Assembly: GCA_900450455.1 (NCBI GenBank)
Contig: UGGN01000001.1
Span: 1-64,000 of the forward strand
Length of the DNA stretch: 64,000 nt
DNA from: [Eubacterium] infirmum
GTDB lineage: Bacteria; Bacillota; Clostridia; Peptostreptococcales; Anaerovoracaceae
Direction of reading: 5' to 3'
A program made the position numbers and the translations under genes. How positions within the stretch are numbered: the stretch's first letter is position 1; each line of letters begins with the position of its first letter. Of the stretch, positions 5,499-14,880 are shown in pieces. Below the pieces are notes generated by a model. That model saw nothing but the letters and a program-made list of their open reading frames with translations. It had not been told where the DNA came from and did no database searches.

Positions 5499-7745
5499 AT
5501 GCCTAAAGACAATTTGACAAATTTAGTAGAGGAATACAGGAACGGGAACGTCTCTGTATTTGACGAGCTCTATAATCGCACAATAAACGATATGTATCGC
5601 TATGCGCGAAAGCTGACCAGTGATGATTCAATAATTGAGGATGCGATTCAGGATTCATACATCAAAATGGCTGATTCGATAGAAAGTCTGCGCGATTCCT
5701 CAAGTTTTTTGTCGTGGGGATATACCATACTCCGTAACAATATTAACTCAACATACCGCAGAAGAAAAAAAATCGTGCCAATGCCCGTTTCTGTTGATTC
5801 AAACGGCAACGAACTTGAGTTTGTAGAAATGCTGGAGACAAATGACAGCGAGACCATGCCGGGTGCACAAATGGATCGCCGGGAAACCGAACAAATAATT
5901 CGCAACACTCTTTACAAGCTTCCGGAGACTCAGAGACAAACCCTTACATATTTCTACTTTGATGAAATGAGCATCAGGGATATCGCTTTGTTCATGGAAT
6001 GTAGCGAAGGTACAGTTAAAAGCAGGCTCAGTAACGGACGCGAAAAACTTAGACTTGCGATAACAGCTCACGAGGAAGTAAACGGATATAGGCTGCATGC
6101 GCTTCTGAATCTTCCTCTTATCACCTCCGCGCTCAAGGCTACCGATTTAAGCATAGCCTTACCTCTTGCAAAATCAAATACCCTCTTGGGCTGCATCAAA
6201 GCCACCGCCAAGATTTTCTCTCACACTTCATCCTCTATAGGAGCAGCCGGGACAACAAAAGTTTCCAATGTGATGACCGGAGTCGGAAAAAAAGGAACCT
6301 CAAAGACCTTGAACTCCGTTTTGAGTCATGCAATTCCTGCGGTAATCGTGACAACCATGGTATGCAGCGGCGTATTGTTCGCTTTGGAGTCAGGCGGTGA
6401 CCCTCATCCCGAAGAAGGCAATACTACCACAAGTAGTTCATTCGCGGATTTGAATATTTCGGCAAACAAAATAATATCCTCAAATGATGAGTCCAACAAA
6501 AAGTCTATATCATACAAAAATAAAATTATGACGAAAAAAGACAAAAGAAGAATTCCTGACCCGCTCAGCGGTAATTCTGAAGTCGGAGTAAAAAATAAGG
6601 GTATCGACAAATTGAAGGAAAGGTCGGAGCGTCGAATGAACGAGAAGATAAATCCGTTAATTACGCCTGAGACGAACAAGCCCCTGAAACCCGAAAAGCC
6701 GCTAACACCCGGGACCTCGGGAGAAGGTCATCCAAATCTGTCACCTGTCAGCCCGTTTACTTCTCCTGTCCTCTCTTCTAACATAATCAGCTCCGGAAAG
6801 GAGAAGTTCACTTCAAACGGCAAGCTGAGCTTTATAACAAGACCTGACAAGAGTTATTCCATCCTAAAGATATCCGAAAACGGGGTAGAAGAAGTTTGGG
6901 CATCATCAGGCACTGAAGTCGATTCAATTTTGATAGATAAAAATATCCTGTATTTCACCTGCAACTCCGCTGATATGGGCTTTTTGGTATCCATGGACAT
7001 AAACACGTCAAACACGAAGATATGTTATAAGGAATCACGCAGAAAGCTGAGCGATCTTGCATATCATAACGGCTTACTATATTTCAGATCTAAGGCAAAT
7101 GACGGAAATTCAGATGAGCTTGCGTTAAATCCGAATCTGTCCAATTACACCGGCAGTAAGATAACATCCGAAAATGTCAGTGGATTTGAATCTCTCAGCG
7201 GCGCTTACGACGGAAGGATTTATGGAATCAAAGATGGTAAGCTCAAGTCGCTGAATTTGGCGAACGGTGAAATTACAAGCTTTGTCTCTGTGGAATCAGA
7301 AACCCGAATAATCACAACTCCGAGAGCACTCTATTTCACGATGACCTCAGCCTTTGATCCAATGAAGACCGGACTTAAGAAGTACGATTCGAAAACCAAT
7401 TCATTTTCAGAGATACTACAGCTTCCGACGAACAAAGCTAACCTCATGATTGAAGGTGAAAATGATACCATAATTTGTCTAAGTGAAAAAACGGACGGCA
7501 AGATAGAGTTATTTTCACAAAAACCCGTGAAGGATGCCGAAAGACAAATTCTATTTGACGACATCATTACAATTCCCGGAATCGATACGGCAGAATATCA
7601 AAGAAACTGTTACCTTTTAGGCTCTGACCTCGCTAATATCTATGTAGCAACAAGCTTTAAAAAGAGCAACGGCTCATCCAGGACATATCTTCATGCAATA
7701 TCAAAAACCAGCAAAAAAGCGCGCCTGGTTTCCGAGATCAGCTAA
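5499..7745 (+). CDS. Sigma-70 (ECF-like) factor fused to a membrane segment and large extracytoplasmic domain (748 aa)
   Basis: Residues 1-90 are sigma region 2 (FDELYNRTINDMYRYARKL, IEDAIQDSYIKM). About 130-190 is region 4 (LPETQRQTLTYFYFDEMSI with a TVKSRLSNGREKLR recognition helix). A linker of about 85 residues leads to one hydrophobic segment at about 276-298 (IPAVIVTTMVCSGVLFALES). Then come a low-complexity Ser/Lys/Pro-rich stretch to about 430 and a C-terminal part with repeated YxF/LYF strands (ILYFTCNSADMGF, GLLYFRSKAND, ALYFTMTS), like a DUF5050-type beta-propeller. A membrane-tethered sigma factor that senses an outside signal is the straightforward reading. Normal ECF factors have about 180 residues. 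No separate anti-sigma gene is adjacent. The ATG has GAGG 5 nt upstream, and a terminator follows. Confidence 0.8.
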   Translation: MPKDNLTNLVEEYRNGNVSVFDELYNRTINDMYRYARKLTSDDSIIEDAIQDSYIKMADSIESLRDSSSFLSWGYTILRNNINSTYRRRKKIVPMPVSVDSNGNELEFVEMLETNDSETMPGAQMDRRETEQIIRNTLYKLPETQRQTLTYFYFDEMSIRDIALFMECSEGTVKSRLSNGREKLRLAITAHEEVNGYRLHALLNLPLITSALKATDLSIALPLAKSNTLLGCIKATAKIFSHTSSSIGAAGTTKVSNVMTGVGKKGTSKTLNSVLSHAIPAVIVTTMVCSGVLFALESGGDPHPEEGNTTTSSSFADLNISANKIISSNDESNKKSISYKNKIMTKKDKRRIPDPLSGNSEVGVKNKGIDKLKERSERRMNEKINPLITPETNKPLKPEKPLTPGTSGEGHPNLSPVSPFTSPVLSSNIISSGKEKFTSNGKLSFITRPDKSYSILKISENGVEEVWASSGTEVDSILIDKNILYFTCNSADMGFLVSMDINTSNTKICYKESRRKLSDLAYHNGLLYFRSKANDGNSDELALNPNLSNYTGSKITSENVSGFESLSGAYDGRIYGIKDGKLKSLNLANGEITSFVSVESETRIITTPRALYFTMTSAFDPMKTGLKKYDSKTNSFSEILQLPTNKANLMIEGENDTIICLSEKTDGKIELFSQKPVKDAERQILFDDIITIPGIDTAEYQRNCYLLGSDLANIYVATSFKKSNGSSRTYLHAISKTSKKARLVSEIS

Positions 7746-7818
7746 AACTAAATGGAAATACAGGGCTATAGGACAAAAAGTGTTGATGACTAATCCCAGT
7801 ATGCCCTTATCTTCTAAA

Positions 7819-7860
7819 AACCCCGAACAGTCGGTATTTTATACCGATTATCCGGGGTTT
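7819..7860. terminator. Bidirectional terminator between the sigma-fusion gene and the opp operon
   Basis: The sequence holds AACCCCG ... CGGGGTT outer arms, an inner CGGTAT/ATACCG stem, and T-runs on both strands. It serves two convergent genes. Confidence 0.85.
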
Positions 7861-7866
7861 CCGTGT

Positions 7867-8811
7867 CTATATCTCAGATTTATATTTGTTGAACTCCGCC
7901 TTGTTGGCCCAAACAAAGTGATTAGGCCTGATCTCCATCCACTTCGGCTTGTCTACCGAGTAATCGTGCTGTGATGGATCGTAAACCTTCAGCACCTTCT
8001 GCTTCTCATGCTCCGGGTCAGGCATCGGTATGGCCGATAGCAGCGCCTGAGTGTAAGGATGCATAGGATATGCGAATAGCTCCTCAGTATCTGCAAGCTC
8101 AACGAGAACTCCCTTGTGTATTACACAGATTCTGTCGCATATAAATCTCATAACTGAAAGGTCATGTGAAATGAACAGATAGGTGAGCCCCATCTCCCTC
8201 TGCAGCTTCGCCATTAGGTTCAAAACCTGCGCTCTTATTGAAACGTCAAGTGCCGAGATAGGCTCGTCCGCAATGATGAACTCAGGGTTCATAACCATGG
8301 CTCTTGCGATACCGATACGCTGTCTCTGACCACCCGAGAATTCGTGCGGAAACCTGCTTGCAAACTCGGGAAGAAGCCCTACAGAGTCCAGCGCCTCTGA
8401 GATTATTCTGTTGCGCTCTTCCTTGTTGAGCTTCTTAGGCAGGTTTAGAAGTCCCTCAGCGATGATATAGTCAACCTTGGCCCGCTCGTTAAGCGAAGCC
8501 ATAGGGTCCTGGAAAATCATCTGAATCTTGCGTGTTACCTCTTTATCCTTTTCCTTGGATATTTTACCGCTTATGCGCTCACCATCGTAGATGATTTCTC
8601 CGCCGGCCGTAGGATTTATACGAATTATAGCTCGTCCGATTGTCGTCTTACCTGAACCGGACTCTCCAACCAAGCCAAAGGTTTCACCCTTATATATCTG
8701 GAAGCTTGCCTTATCAACGGCTGTAAACGGATTTCTGCGTGAACCGAACTTGACCGTGAGGTCGCGAACGTCGACGAGAACCTTTTTTTCTTTTTTCTCT
8801 TTTTCGTTCAT
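7867..8811 (-). CDS. oppF: Oligopeptide ABC transporter ATP-binding protein, OppF type (314 aa)
   Basis: This is one of two ATPases that power peptide uptake. Walker [11 protein letters not shown]-loop [16 protein letters not shown], signature [15 protein letters not shown], Walker [13 protein letters not shown] and the switch histidine FISHDLSV are all present. A C-terminal oligopeptide/dipeptide extension contains [12 protein letters not shown]. The ATG at 8811 follows GGAGG by 7 nt. It begins 1 nt after oppD stops. The last gene of the opp operon, it ends in a strong terminator. Confidence 0.92.
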   Translation of the reverse strand: MNEKEKKEKKVLVDVRDLTVKFGSRRNPFTAVDKASFQIYKGETFGLVGESGSGKTTIGRAIIRINPTAGGEIIYDGERISGKISKEKDKEVTRKIQMIFQDPMASLNERAKVDYIIAEGLLNLPKKLNKEERNRIISEALDSVGLLPEFASRFPHEFSGGQRQRIGIARAMVMNPEFIIADEPISALDVSIRAQVLNLMAKLQREMGLTYLFISHDLSVMRFICDRICVIHKGVLVELADTEELFAYPMHPYTQALLSAIPMPDPEHEKQKVLKVYDPSQHDYSVDKPKWMEIRPNHFVWANKAEFNKYKSEI

Positions 8812-8812
8812 A

Positions 8813-9880
8813 TTACAACCTCCTCTCCGCAAGTCTTTGTACGGCTTCAGGTGGATCCAGCTTAGGAGCTCGTGGGTCCATCAGCCATGTTCTCACTTTG
8901 TGAGTTGGGCTTACATCAAAGAACGGCGGTCTTTCAACAAAGTCAATATTCAAAGCGTAAGGATTACGAGGTGCAAAGGCATCTCCTTTGATTTCCTGCA
9001 TCAAATTAGGAGGTGTACCCGTAATTGAATAGAGATCCTCACCTTTGATCCCCAACTGTGGCAGAGAGCTTAGCAGTGCCCATGTGTATGGGTGCTTCGC
9101 ATTATAGAAAATCTCATCGCACTTTCCGACTTCAATGATATCCCCTGCATACATTACCGCAATTCTATCGGCAACATTGGCAACTACACCAAGGTCATGA
9201 GTGATGTATATCGTTGTCAGCTCAAGCTTCTGCTGAAGCGTACGAATAAGCTTAAGTATCTGAGCCTGAATCGTTACGTCAAGCGCCGTCGTCGGCTCGT
9301 CACATATCAAAACTCTTGGATCACAAGCAAGCGCTATAGCTATTACAACACGCTGTCTCATGCCGCCTGAAAACTCATGTGGATACTGCTTGCATCGTCT
9401 CTCAGGTTCATTTATCCCAACATCCGTCAAAAGTTCTACAGCCCTCTTGTGAGCCTCTTCCTTGCTCACATCTCTATGAAGAAGAACGGTCTCCTCAAGC
9501 TGATGTCCTATAGTCTTAAGTGGGTTGAGTGAAGTCATAGGGTCCTGCATAATCATAGCGATTTGCTTTCCTCTAATCGTCAGCCACTCCTTCTCCGTTG
9601 CATAAGTGGAAAGGTCAACAATCTTTTCGTTTCCATCCTTGTCTCTATCTCTAAAAAATATATGCCCTGAATCTATCTTGCCGTTTGAATCCAGCATCCC
9701 CAGGAAGGTCTTTGTGAATACGGATTTACCCGAACCCGACTCTCCTACGATAGCAAGGCTCTCACCTCTATGAATATCAAGACTTATACCTCTAATTACA
9801 TTGAGAGTATCACCTCTAAGGCTGAATTTTACATGGAGATCATCAACTGACAATATTACGTTTTTATCCATATTATCCAT
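8813..9880 (-). CDS. oppD: Oligopeptide ABC transporter ATP-binding protein, OppD type (355 aa)
   Basis: Second ATPase of the peptide importer. Walker [22 protein letters not shown], signature [15 protein letters not shown], Walker [13 protein letters not shown], switch ITHDLGVVA, and the Opp-type C-terminal [13 protein letters not shown] region are visible. The ATG at 9880 lies 5 nt after AGGAGGTGG; a longer GTG start would sit inside that site. It pairs with OppF as a heterodimer on the cytoplasmic face of OppB/OppC. Confidence 0.92.
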   Translation of the reverse strand: MDNMDKNVILSVDDLHVKFSLRGDTLNVIRGISLDIHRGESLAIVGESGSGKSVFTKTFLGMLDSNGKIDSGHIFFRDRDKDGNEKIVDLSTYATEKEWLTIRGKQIAMIMQDPMTSLNPLKTIGHQLEETVLLHRDVSKEEAHKRAVELLTDVGINEPERRCKQYPHEFSGGMRQRVVIAIALACDPRVLICDEPTTALDVTIQAQILKLIRTLQQKLELTTIYITHDLGVVANVADRIAVMYAGDIIEVGKCDEIFYNAKHPYTWALLSSLPQLGIKGEDLYSITGTPPNLMQEIKGDAFAPRNPYALNIDFVERPPFFDVSPTHKVRTWLMDPRAPKLDPPEAVQRLAERRL

Positions 9881-9892
9881 CAAATCCACCTC

Positions 9893-10969
9893 CTACCTGT
9901 GATTTCTTGGGTCTGCAGAATCTGAGAACGCATTACCTATAACATAGAATGAAATGGTTATCAGCGACAGAACTGCCGTTGGGAAAATAAGCTGATACCT
10001 CAGATTTGGACTCATCATAAGGGTACGGCCCGAGTTAACCAGATTACCCAATGAAGGCACATCTGTCGGCAATCCAAGACCTATATATGTTACAAATACC
10101 TCGTTGCTTATAGCCCCCGGAATAGTTAAAGCCATTCTGAGCATGATAACCGAGACTATGTACGGCAATAGATTCTTAAGAATAATCCTGTAAATAGGAG
10201 TCCCCAGACATCTCGAAGCCAAGTTGTAATCGCGGTCTCGAATCATCAAAATTTGATTTCTGATAAACAGTGCCATGGAAAGCCATCCGGTGATACTCAT
10301 TGCAAATATCAAAGTAAATATACTTCTATCCATTACGTATGCGAGTAAAACTAGCACTATTGTCTGAGGTACATTATCAAAAATATTCCAAAGCTCCGTA
10401 AAGAAGAAGTCGAGCTTTCTGACATAACCCCAGAGAAGTCCGATTGTAATACCAACAACTGCTTCAACCAGGGCAACTACAAAGCCTATGAATAGCGATG
10501 TTCGGGTTCCTGCCCAGATACGTGACCACAGATCCTGACCGGCGTTATTCGTACCAAACAGGAACTTTGCACTAGGCTGCTGGTTACTCATAGCATTTCC
10601 ATTGGGATAGAAAAACACATCGTTTGGCTTTGCCTGTCCGGGTAGCAATGGCTGAATAAATGTAAATGCCAATAGGGCAAACATTATTATCAAAAATGCA
10701 ACAGCTACCTTTCTATGAAAAAATGTATTTAGGGTTGAACGCCAGTAGGAGTATCCCTTAAAACCCAGTCTCTCCGAATCCCTAAGGTCATGTGCAGCAA
10801 AGCTGAATTTCTCGGCATCTGACATCTTAGATCTATCTATATTTCCGGCCTTGACAGGTGCATCGCCTAATCCGCCGCTCTCTATACGATCAAGTTCATT
10901 AGCAATAGCCTCGGAAGCTTTGTCCTCTAACTTCTTGGACATATGGTCCTTAATGGAAAACTTGTTCAC
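9893..10969 (-). CDS. oppC: Oligopeptide ABC transporter permease, OppC type (358 aa)
   Basis: Membrane component with about six hydrophobic segments, an N-terminal cytoplasmic extension of about 85 residues, and the EAA-like loop (CLGTPIYRIILKNLLPYI). It starts with GTG overlapping the oppB stop (TAGTG), with GGGAGGTG 7 nt upstream, so it is translationally coupled to oppB. It forms the translocation channel with OppB. Confidence 0.9.
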   Translation of the reverse strand: MNKFSIKDHMSKKLEDKASEAIANELDRIESGGLGDAPVKAGNIDRSKMSDAEKFSFAAHDLRDSERLGFKGYSYWRSTLNTFFHRKVAVAFLIIMFALLAFTFIQPLLPGQAKPNDVFFYPNGNAMSNQQPSAKFLFGTNNAGQDLWSRIWAGTRTSLFIGFVVALVEAVVGITIGLLWGYVRKLDFFFTELWNIFDNVPQTIVLVLLAYVMDRSIFTLIFAMSITGWLSMALFIRNQILMIRDRDYNLASRCLGTPIYRIILKNLLPYIVSVIMLRMALTIPGAISNEVFVTYIGLGLPTDVPSLGNLVNSGRTLMMSPNLRYQLIFPTAVLSLITISFYVIGNAFSDSADPRNHR

Positions 10970-11910
10970 TAGCGAGCACCTCCCTTCTTGCTGAATGAAA
11001 TTCTTGGGTCGATCATAGTCATCATCACATCACCGAGGATGAGACCCGCAATACTCAGCGCTGAATAAATCAAAACCAGTGCCTGAACAACGGTGTTATC
11101 CTGACCCTGAATGCATTTTACCAGAAGTCCACCCATTCCCGGAATCGAGTATAGAGACTCAATGTAGATTGAGCCTACCAGTGTCAAGAGGAATGATGTA
11201 GGTATATATTGTATAAGCGGAACAAAGGCATTACGGAAAATCTGCTTGTTCATAATATCCTTAGATTTCATGCCCTTTGCTACCGCGAGCTTCACGTAAT
11301 CCTTATTGCTCTCATCTATCATATATCTTCTGAGCCACATCGCATAATAGGAAATATTTCCTAGAGACAAGGAGAATACAGGCAATATATATGTAATCCA
11401 TTTGCCTCGCGTAAATAATATAGGTATACCTAAAATGCTCGTACCATACATTTGTATGAACAAATAGTATACTACTGCCGGAACTGCGTTAATAAGTACG
11501 ATAAATACCGTTCCAAGGTGGTCAGGAAGTCTTCCCTTGTAGTGAGCCATAGCTCTTCCTAGCGGAATGCCTAAAAGGAGTGATATTGCAAGTGAAATCG
11601 CACCAAGCCACATGGATACCGGAATCTTGTCTGCCAAGATTTTTGTTATTTCTACACCGGGACGATAACGGGTTGATTTACCTAAATCACCATGAACCAA
11701 ATCGCTATAAAAACGTCCTAGCTGCACAGGTAGCGGATCCTTTAGCCCCTTCATCTCCAGCTGTCTTTGTACCTGTGATTCTGTAAGCTTATCGAAGTTA
11801 TTGAAATAACCCTCGATAGGCATTAGCCTCAGCAAACAAAACACTATCGTACATACGATAAATAGAGTTATAAAGGAACGCAGGATTCTTTTTGTTAAAT
11901 ACGAAGCCAT
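10969..11910 (-). CDS. oppB: Oligopeptide ABC transporter permease, OppB type (313 aa)
   Basis: Six predicted membrane segments start with a first helix near residues 8-28 (ITLFIVCTIVFCLLRLM). The EAA loop reads KLAVAKGMKSKDIMNKQIFRN and is followed by IYIESLYSIPGMGGLL, typical of OppB/DppB. It follows oppA, from which it is separated by an internal hairpin, and overlaps oppC by one base. Confidence 0.9.
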   Translation of the reverse strand: MASYLTKRILRSFITLFIVCTIVFCLLRLMPIEGYFNNFDKLTESQVQRQLEMKGLKDPLPVQLGRFYSDLVHGDLGKSTRYRPGVEITKILADKIPVSMWLGAISLAISLLLGIPLGRAMAHYKGRLPDHLGTVFIVLINAVPAVVYYLFIQMYGTSILGIPILFTRGKWITYILPVFSLSLGNISYYAMWLRRYMIDESNKDYVKLAVAKGMKSKDIMNKQIFRNAFVPLIQYIPTSFLLTLVGSIYIESLYSIPGMGGLLVKCIQGQDNTVVQALVLIYSALSIAGLILGDVMMTMIDPRISFSKKGGAR

Positions 11911-11971
11911 TTATAAGCCTCCAATCCTTAAATTTTATGTCAGTTTATTATGTCAATTCCTGTATCTAATA

Positions 11972-12004
11972 ATAGCCAGAAGGAAGGTAAATCCCTCTGG
12001 CTAT
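11972..12004 (-). terminator. Intra-operon hairpin between oppA and oppB
   Basis: Exact 9-bp arms ATAGCCAGA / TCTGGCTAT with further pairing inside lie in the 143-nt gap after oppA. The T-run is short. It may be a partial terminator or an mRNA-stabilising hairpin that makes binding protein more abundant than permease. Confidence 0.5.
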
Positions 12005-12053
12005 ATTAACACCAATAATCACGCTAATTCTTTATGAAAGTTCTTTTAATAAT

Positions 12054-13961
12054 TTACTTTTCTTCAGTAAGTGCCTTTTCCCATTCCTTAAGCTTCTTAT
12101 TGAATTCCTCTGTGTTTAGAGGTTTCTCCAGGATATGCATGCCCTTGTATCTGAGTGAAGCTACACCGTAAGGAGCATATTGACCTTCGAACGGATCCAG
12201 ATAAGATGCGGTGTATCCTGCATCTAGTCCGTAAGGAACAACCATTGCATGCTCTATCAAAATAGCTTCTGCCTTTGCAAATGCCGCATATCTTTCGGCG
12301 ATCTTATCAGGATCTGTAATCTTGTTAGCCGTCTCAATCTGCTTGAAGTACTCGTCCATGATCTTCTTTGTTGATGAATCGGTACTCATGTATTCGCGTC
12401 CGTACGAGTTATCCTTACCGAAAGGATCTGCATATGTTAGAGGGTCTGCATAGTCGCATCCATAGTTGCACTTCATGAATCCGAACTTGTTGCTCCTTCT
12501 AACATTTGTTAGGAAGCTCTGTGTAGGTCCCTGTTCAACTACTATGTCGATATAGTCGCTTCCCAGTAGTCCCTCAAGCTGCTTCTTTATATACGTGCAT
12601 TCCGAATCCCAATCAGCAACTGAAGGATTGTAAACCATTACAACCTTGACCGGAAGTTTAGCTCCTGAAGCCTGTAGCTCTTTCTTAGCCTTTGCTGCAA
12701 ATTCCTTAGCCTTATCTTCGTTGAAATATGCATCAGCGCCATCCTTATTCACAGCTAAATCCTTAAATACCTTCTGCTGTGTGTAGTCTTTTCCGTCAGC
12801 TGAAACGAAATTTTCCGGGGTAATTGTGTTCAATACCAAAGCATCCGCGTTGTTCTCATTGGAAATCTTCTTGGCACCGACTCTGTTGATGCCGTAGAAT
12901 ATTGACTTACGGAAGTTCTCGTTATTTACTGCAATTTTCCAATTCTCCGGCTCGTACTTCTCGTCGAACTTAGGATCGAACTGGAATGAGAAGAAGTAGC
13001 TGTAATCCGGAGTCACTCTTGTCGGATGATATAAGTCCTTAGTCTTATCGTTCTGGGACCAGCTCTTAGCCATCGTATTTGTGATTGTAGCCTGCTCAAG
13101 CTCACCTCTCTGATACATCTCACCTGAAAGAGTTGCCGCTTCCGCATTATATGTATCTGTAATTTTTTCAATGTATACCTGATCAGCCTCAAAGTAATCC
13201 GGGTTTTTCTGCATTACATACTTCTCACCTGCACTGTATTCGCTTAGGTAGTATGCCCCGCAGTACCATAGCTGCTCAGCTGTTACGCCGTCTAGAGACT
13301 CGGAGAATTTGTTCCAATCCTCAGCTGTCCATTTTTCACGTTTATTCCATTCACCGAACTGTTTAAGCATGTCTGCCGAAGCAGGTGCAAAGCATCCGTA
13401 TGTTAGGCATGATAGGAAGTAAGGACACTCTGCATCCAGTTTGAACACTAGAGTATAGTCATCCTTAGCCTTGATTCCTACATCCTTCCACTTAACTGTA
13501 CCGTTCAGAAGAGCCTCAGAACCAGCATCTGAGTTCTTAATCTTTGCTGATGGGAACATGTAAGCTGCTGCTGCATCGCACTTTAATGCGTATTCTGCTG
13601 CATTTACGAAGTCCTGAGCCTTAACCTCACCCATTTCCTCGTGTTCGGAATTGTACCACTTAACTCCCTTGCGAAGTTTGAACGTCCAGGTCTTCCCATC
13701 CTTGGATGTCTCCCACTTCTCTGCAAGCGCCGGCTGGATATGTCCTGTAGAATCGTACTGGATCAACCATTCCTGTGTATTAGCCGGGATACCCATATCC
13801 CCGGTAAGTGTTGTGTTGAGGTAATTCAGCGTTGTTACGTCAGATGAATACAGTGATCTGAATTCAGTTTTCCCTGAATCGTTGCTTCCGCCTCCACAAG
13901 CGGTCAGCACGCCAGCTACTAGAAGTACGCTGACTAGCGTCACAAAAATCTTTTTCTTCAT
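12054..13961 (-). CDS. oppA: Oligopeptide-binding lipoprotein, OppA type (635 aa)
   Basis: Extracellular substrate-binding lipoprotein of the peptide importer (SBP family 5). A lipoprotein signal starts MKKKIFVTLVSVLLVAG and ends in the lipobox LTAC with GGGS following. The mature part shows the family pattern (LAEKWETSKDGKTWTFKLRK then GVKWYN). The start at 13961 follows AGGAGG by 7 nt; the longer frame includes that site. It is somewhat longer than classical OppA (about 545 aa). It is the first gene of the operon with its own extended -10 promoter. Confidence 0.92.
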   Translation of the reverse strand: MKKKIFVTLVSVLLVAGVLTACGGGSNDSGKTEFRSLYSSDVTTLNYLNTTLTGDMGIPANTQEWLIQYDSTGHIQPALAEKWETSKDGKTWTFKLRKGVKWYNSEHEEMGEVKAQDFVNAAEYALKCDAAAAYMFPSAKIKNSDAGSEALLNGTVKWKDVGIKAKDDYTLVFKLDAECPYFLSCLTYGCFAPASADMLKQFGEWNKREKWTAEDWNKFSESLDGVTAEQLWYCGAYYLSEYSAGEKYVMQKNPDYFEADQVYIEKITDTYNAEAATLSGEMYQRGELEQATITNTMAKSWSQNDKTKDLYHPTRVTPDYSYFFSFQFDPKFDEKYEPENWKIAVNNENFRKSIFYGINRVGAKKISNENNADALVLNTITPENFVSADGKDYTQQKVFKDLAVNKDGADAYFNEDKAKEFAAKAKKELQASGAKLPVKVVMVYNPSVADWDSECTYIKKQLEGLLGSDYIDIVVEQGPTQSFLTNVRRSNKFGFMKCNYGCDYADPLTYADPFGKDNSYGREYMSTDSSTKKIMDEYFKQIETANKITDPDKIAERYAAFAKAEAILIEHAMVVPYGLDAGYTASYLDPFEGQYAPYGVASLRYKGMHILEKPLNTEEFNKKLKEWEKALTEEK

Positions 13962-14055
13962 TCTTTTGCCTCCTACAAACATTTCGTCTTACTAGCGTTT
14001 AGATTTATTAGGTGGTATTTGGACTACATAACAAATGCAGTCATAACTTTCCTGT

Positions 14056-14064
14056 ATTATAACA
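14056..14064 (-). promoter_or_regulatory. Extended -10 promoter of the opp operon
   Basis: On the minus strand TG-T-TATAAT (14064-14056) has a perfect -10 with the TG extension. Transcription would start near 14049, giving an 88-nt leader before oppA. No strong -35 is seen. Confidence 0.55.
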
Positions 14065-14214
14065 CAATTTCATCACATATCTACCTTTTTTTTGAATATT
14101 TCGTTATGAAATTCGGTAATAGAAGCAGTCCCTTCCATTAGAAATTAAGACTTGACTATTTTATTTCTTTAAAGCGTTAAACCCTATCTTCAGATTTCAA
14201 GTTCTACAAGCATT

Positions 14215-14865
14215 TTACTTGCAAATATTCGACTTGAGTTCCTCCATGTTTTCCACCAAAGTTTTCGCTCCGTTTTGCTCCAAAAACTCCCTGTCACGAA
14301 ATCCCCATGTGACTATTATGTGATCTATTTCCGCATTGTTTGCTGTGAGCAAATCCACCTCCGAATCTCCGATATAAACCACCTCATCTTTGCTAAAACC
14401 AAATTTATCAATTATTGCATTTATGGGCTTTGGGTTCGGTTTTCTCGGTATGCCGGGCCTCTCGCCCCGGGCTACATCAAAGGCTCCCTCAAAGAAATTG
14501 TCGCACAGTTCCTTGACCGCACTGTCAATCTTGTTGGAAACAACTGCAGTCTTGATACCGCTTGCTCTAATCTCTTTGATAAGCTCAACTATCCCATCAT
14601 AAGGCCTGGTGTTATCCATGCTGTGAACCTTATAGTATTTTAGAAAATCCTCTTCAACCTTTGATATTCCAGCTTCACTTAGCTCCTTCGGAACGCTTTG
14701 CTCTATCAAAAATCTAACGCCTCGGCCGAGAGCCGCCCTCGTCTCCTGTTTGCTCCTTGGCGGAAGTCCATTCTCATTTAACGCAAAATCCACGCCGCTT
14801 GCAAGGTCGTCCAGTGTCGAAAGAATAGTTCCATCCATATCAAAGATAGCTAATTTGTATTTCAT
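14215..14865 (-). CDS. HAD-family hydrolase, phosphoglycolate phosphatase-like (216 aa)
   Basis: HAD superfamily phosphatase. Motif I FDMDGTIL is at residues 9-16 with both aspartates, motif II is VVSNK (serine), motif III includes the lysine of KPNPKP, and motif IV is YIGDSEVD. A helical cap of subclass C1 lies between motif I and II, as in Gph. The ATG at 14865 follows AGGAGG by 6 nt. It lies 15 nt after the gamma-CA/nitroreductase gene in one operon. The substrate is not determined by sequence. Confidence 0.82.
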   Translation of the reverse strand: MKYKLAIFDMDGTILSTLDDLASGVDFALNENGLPPRSKQETRAALGRGVRFLIEQSVPKELSEAGISKVEEDFLKYYKVHSMDNTRPYDGIVELIKEIRASGIKTAVVSNKIDSAVKELCDNFFEGAFDVARGERPGIPRKPNPKPINAIIDKFGFSKDEVVYIGDSEVDLLTANNAEIDHIIVTWGFRDREFLEQNGAKTLVENMEELKSNICK

Positions 14866-14880
14866 CAAAATCCTCCTGCA

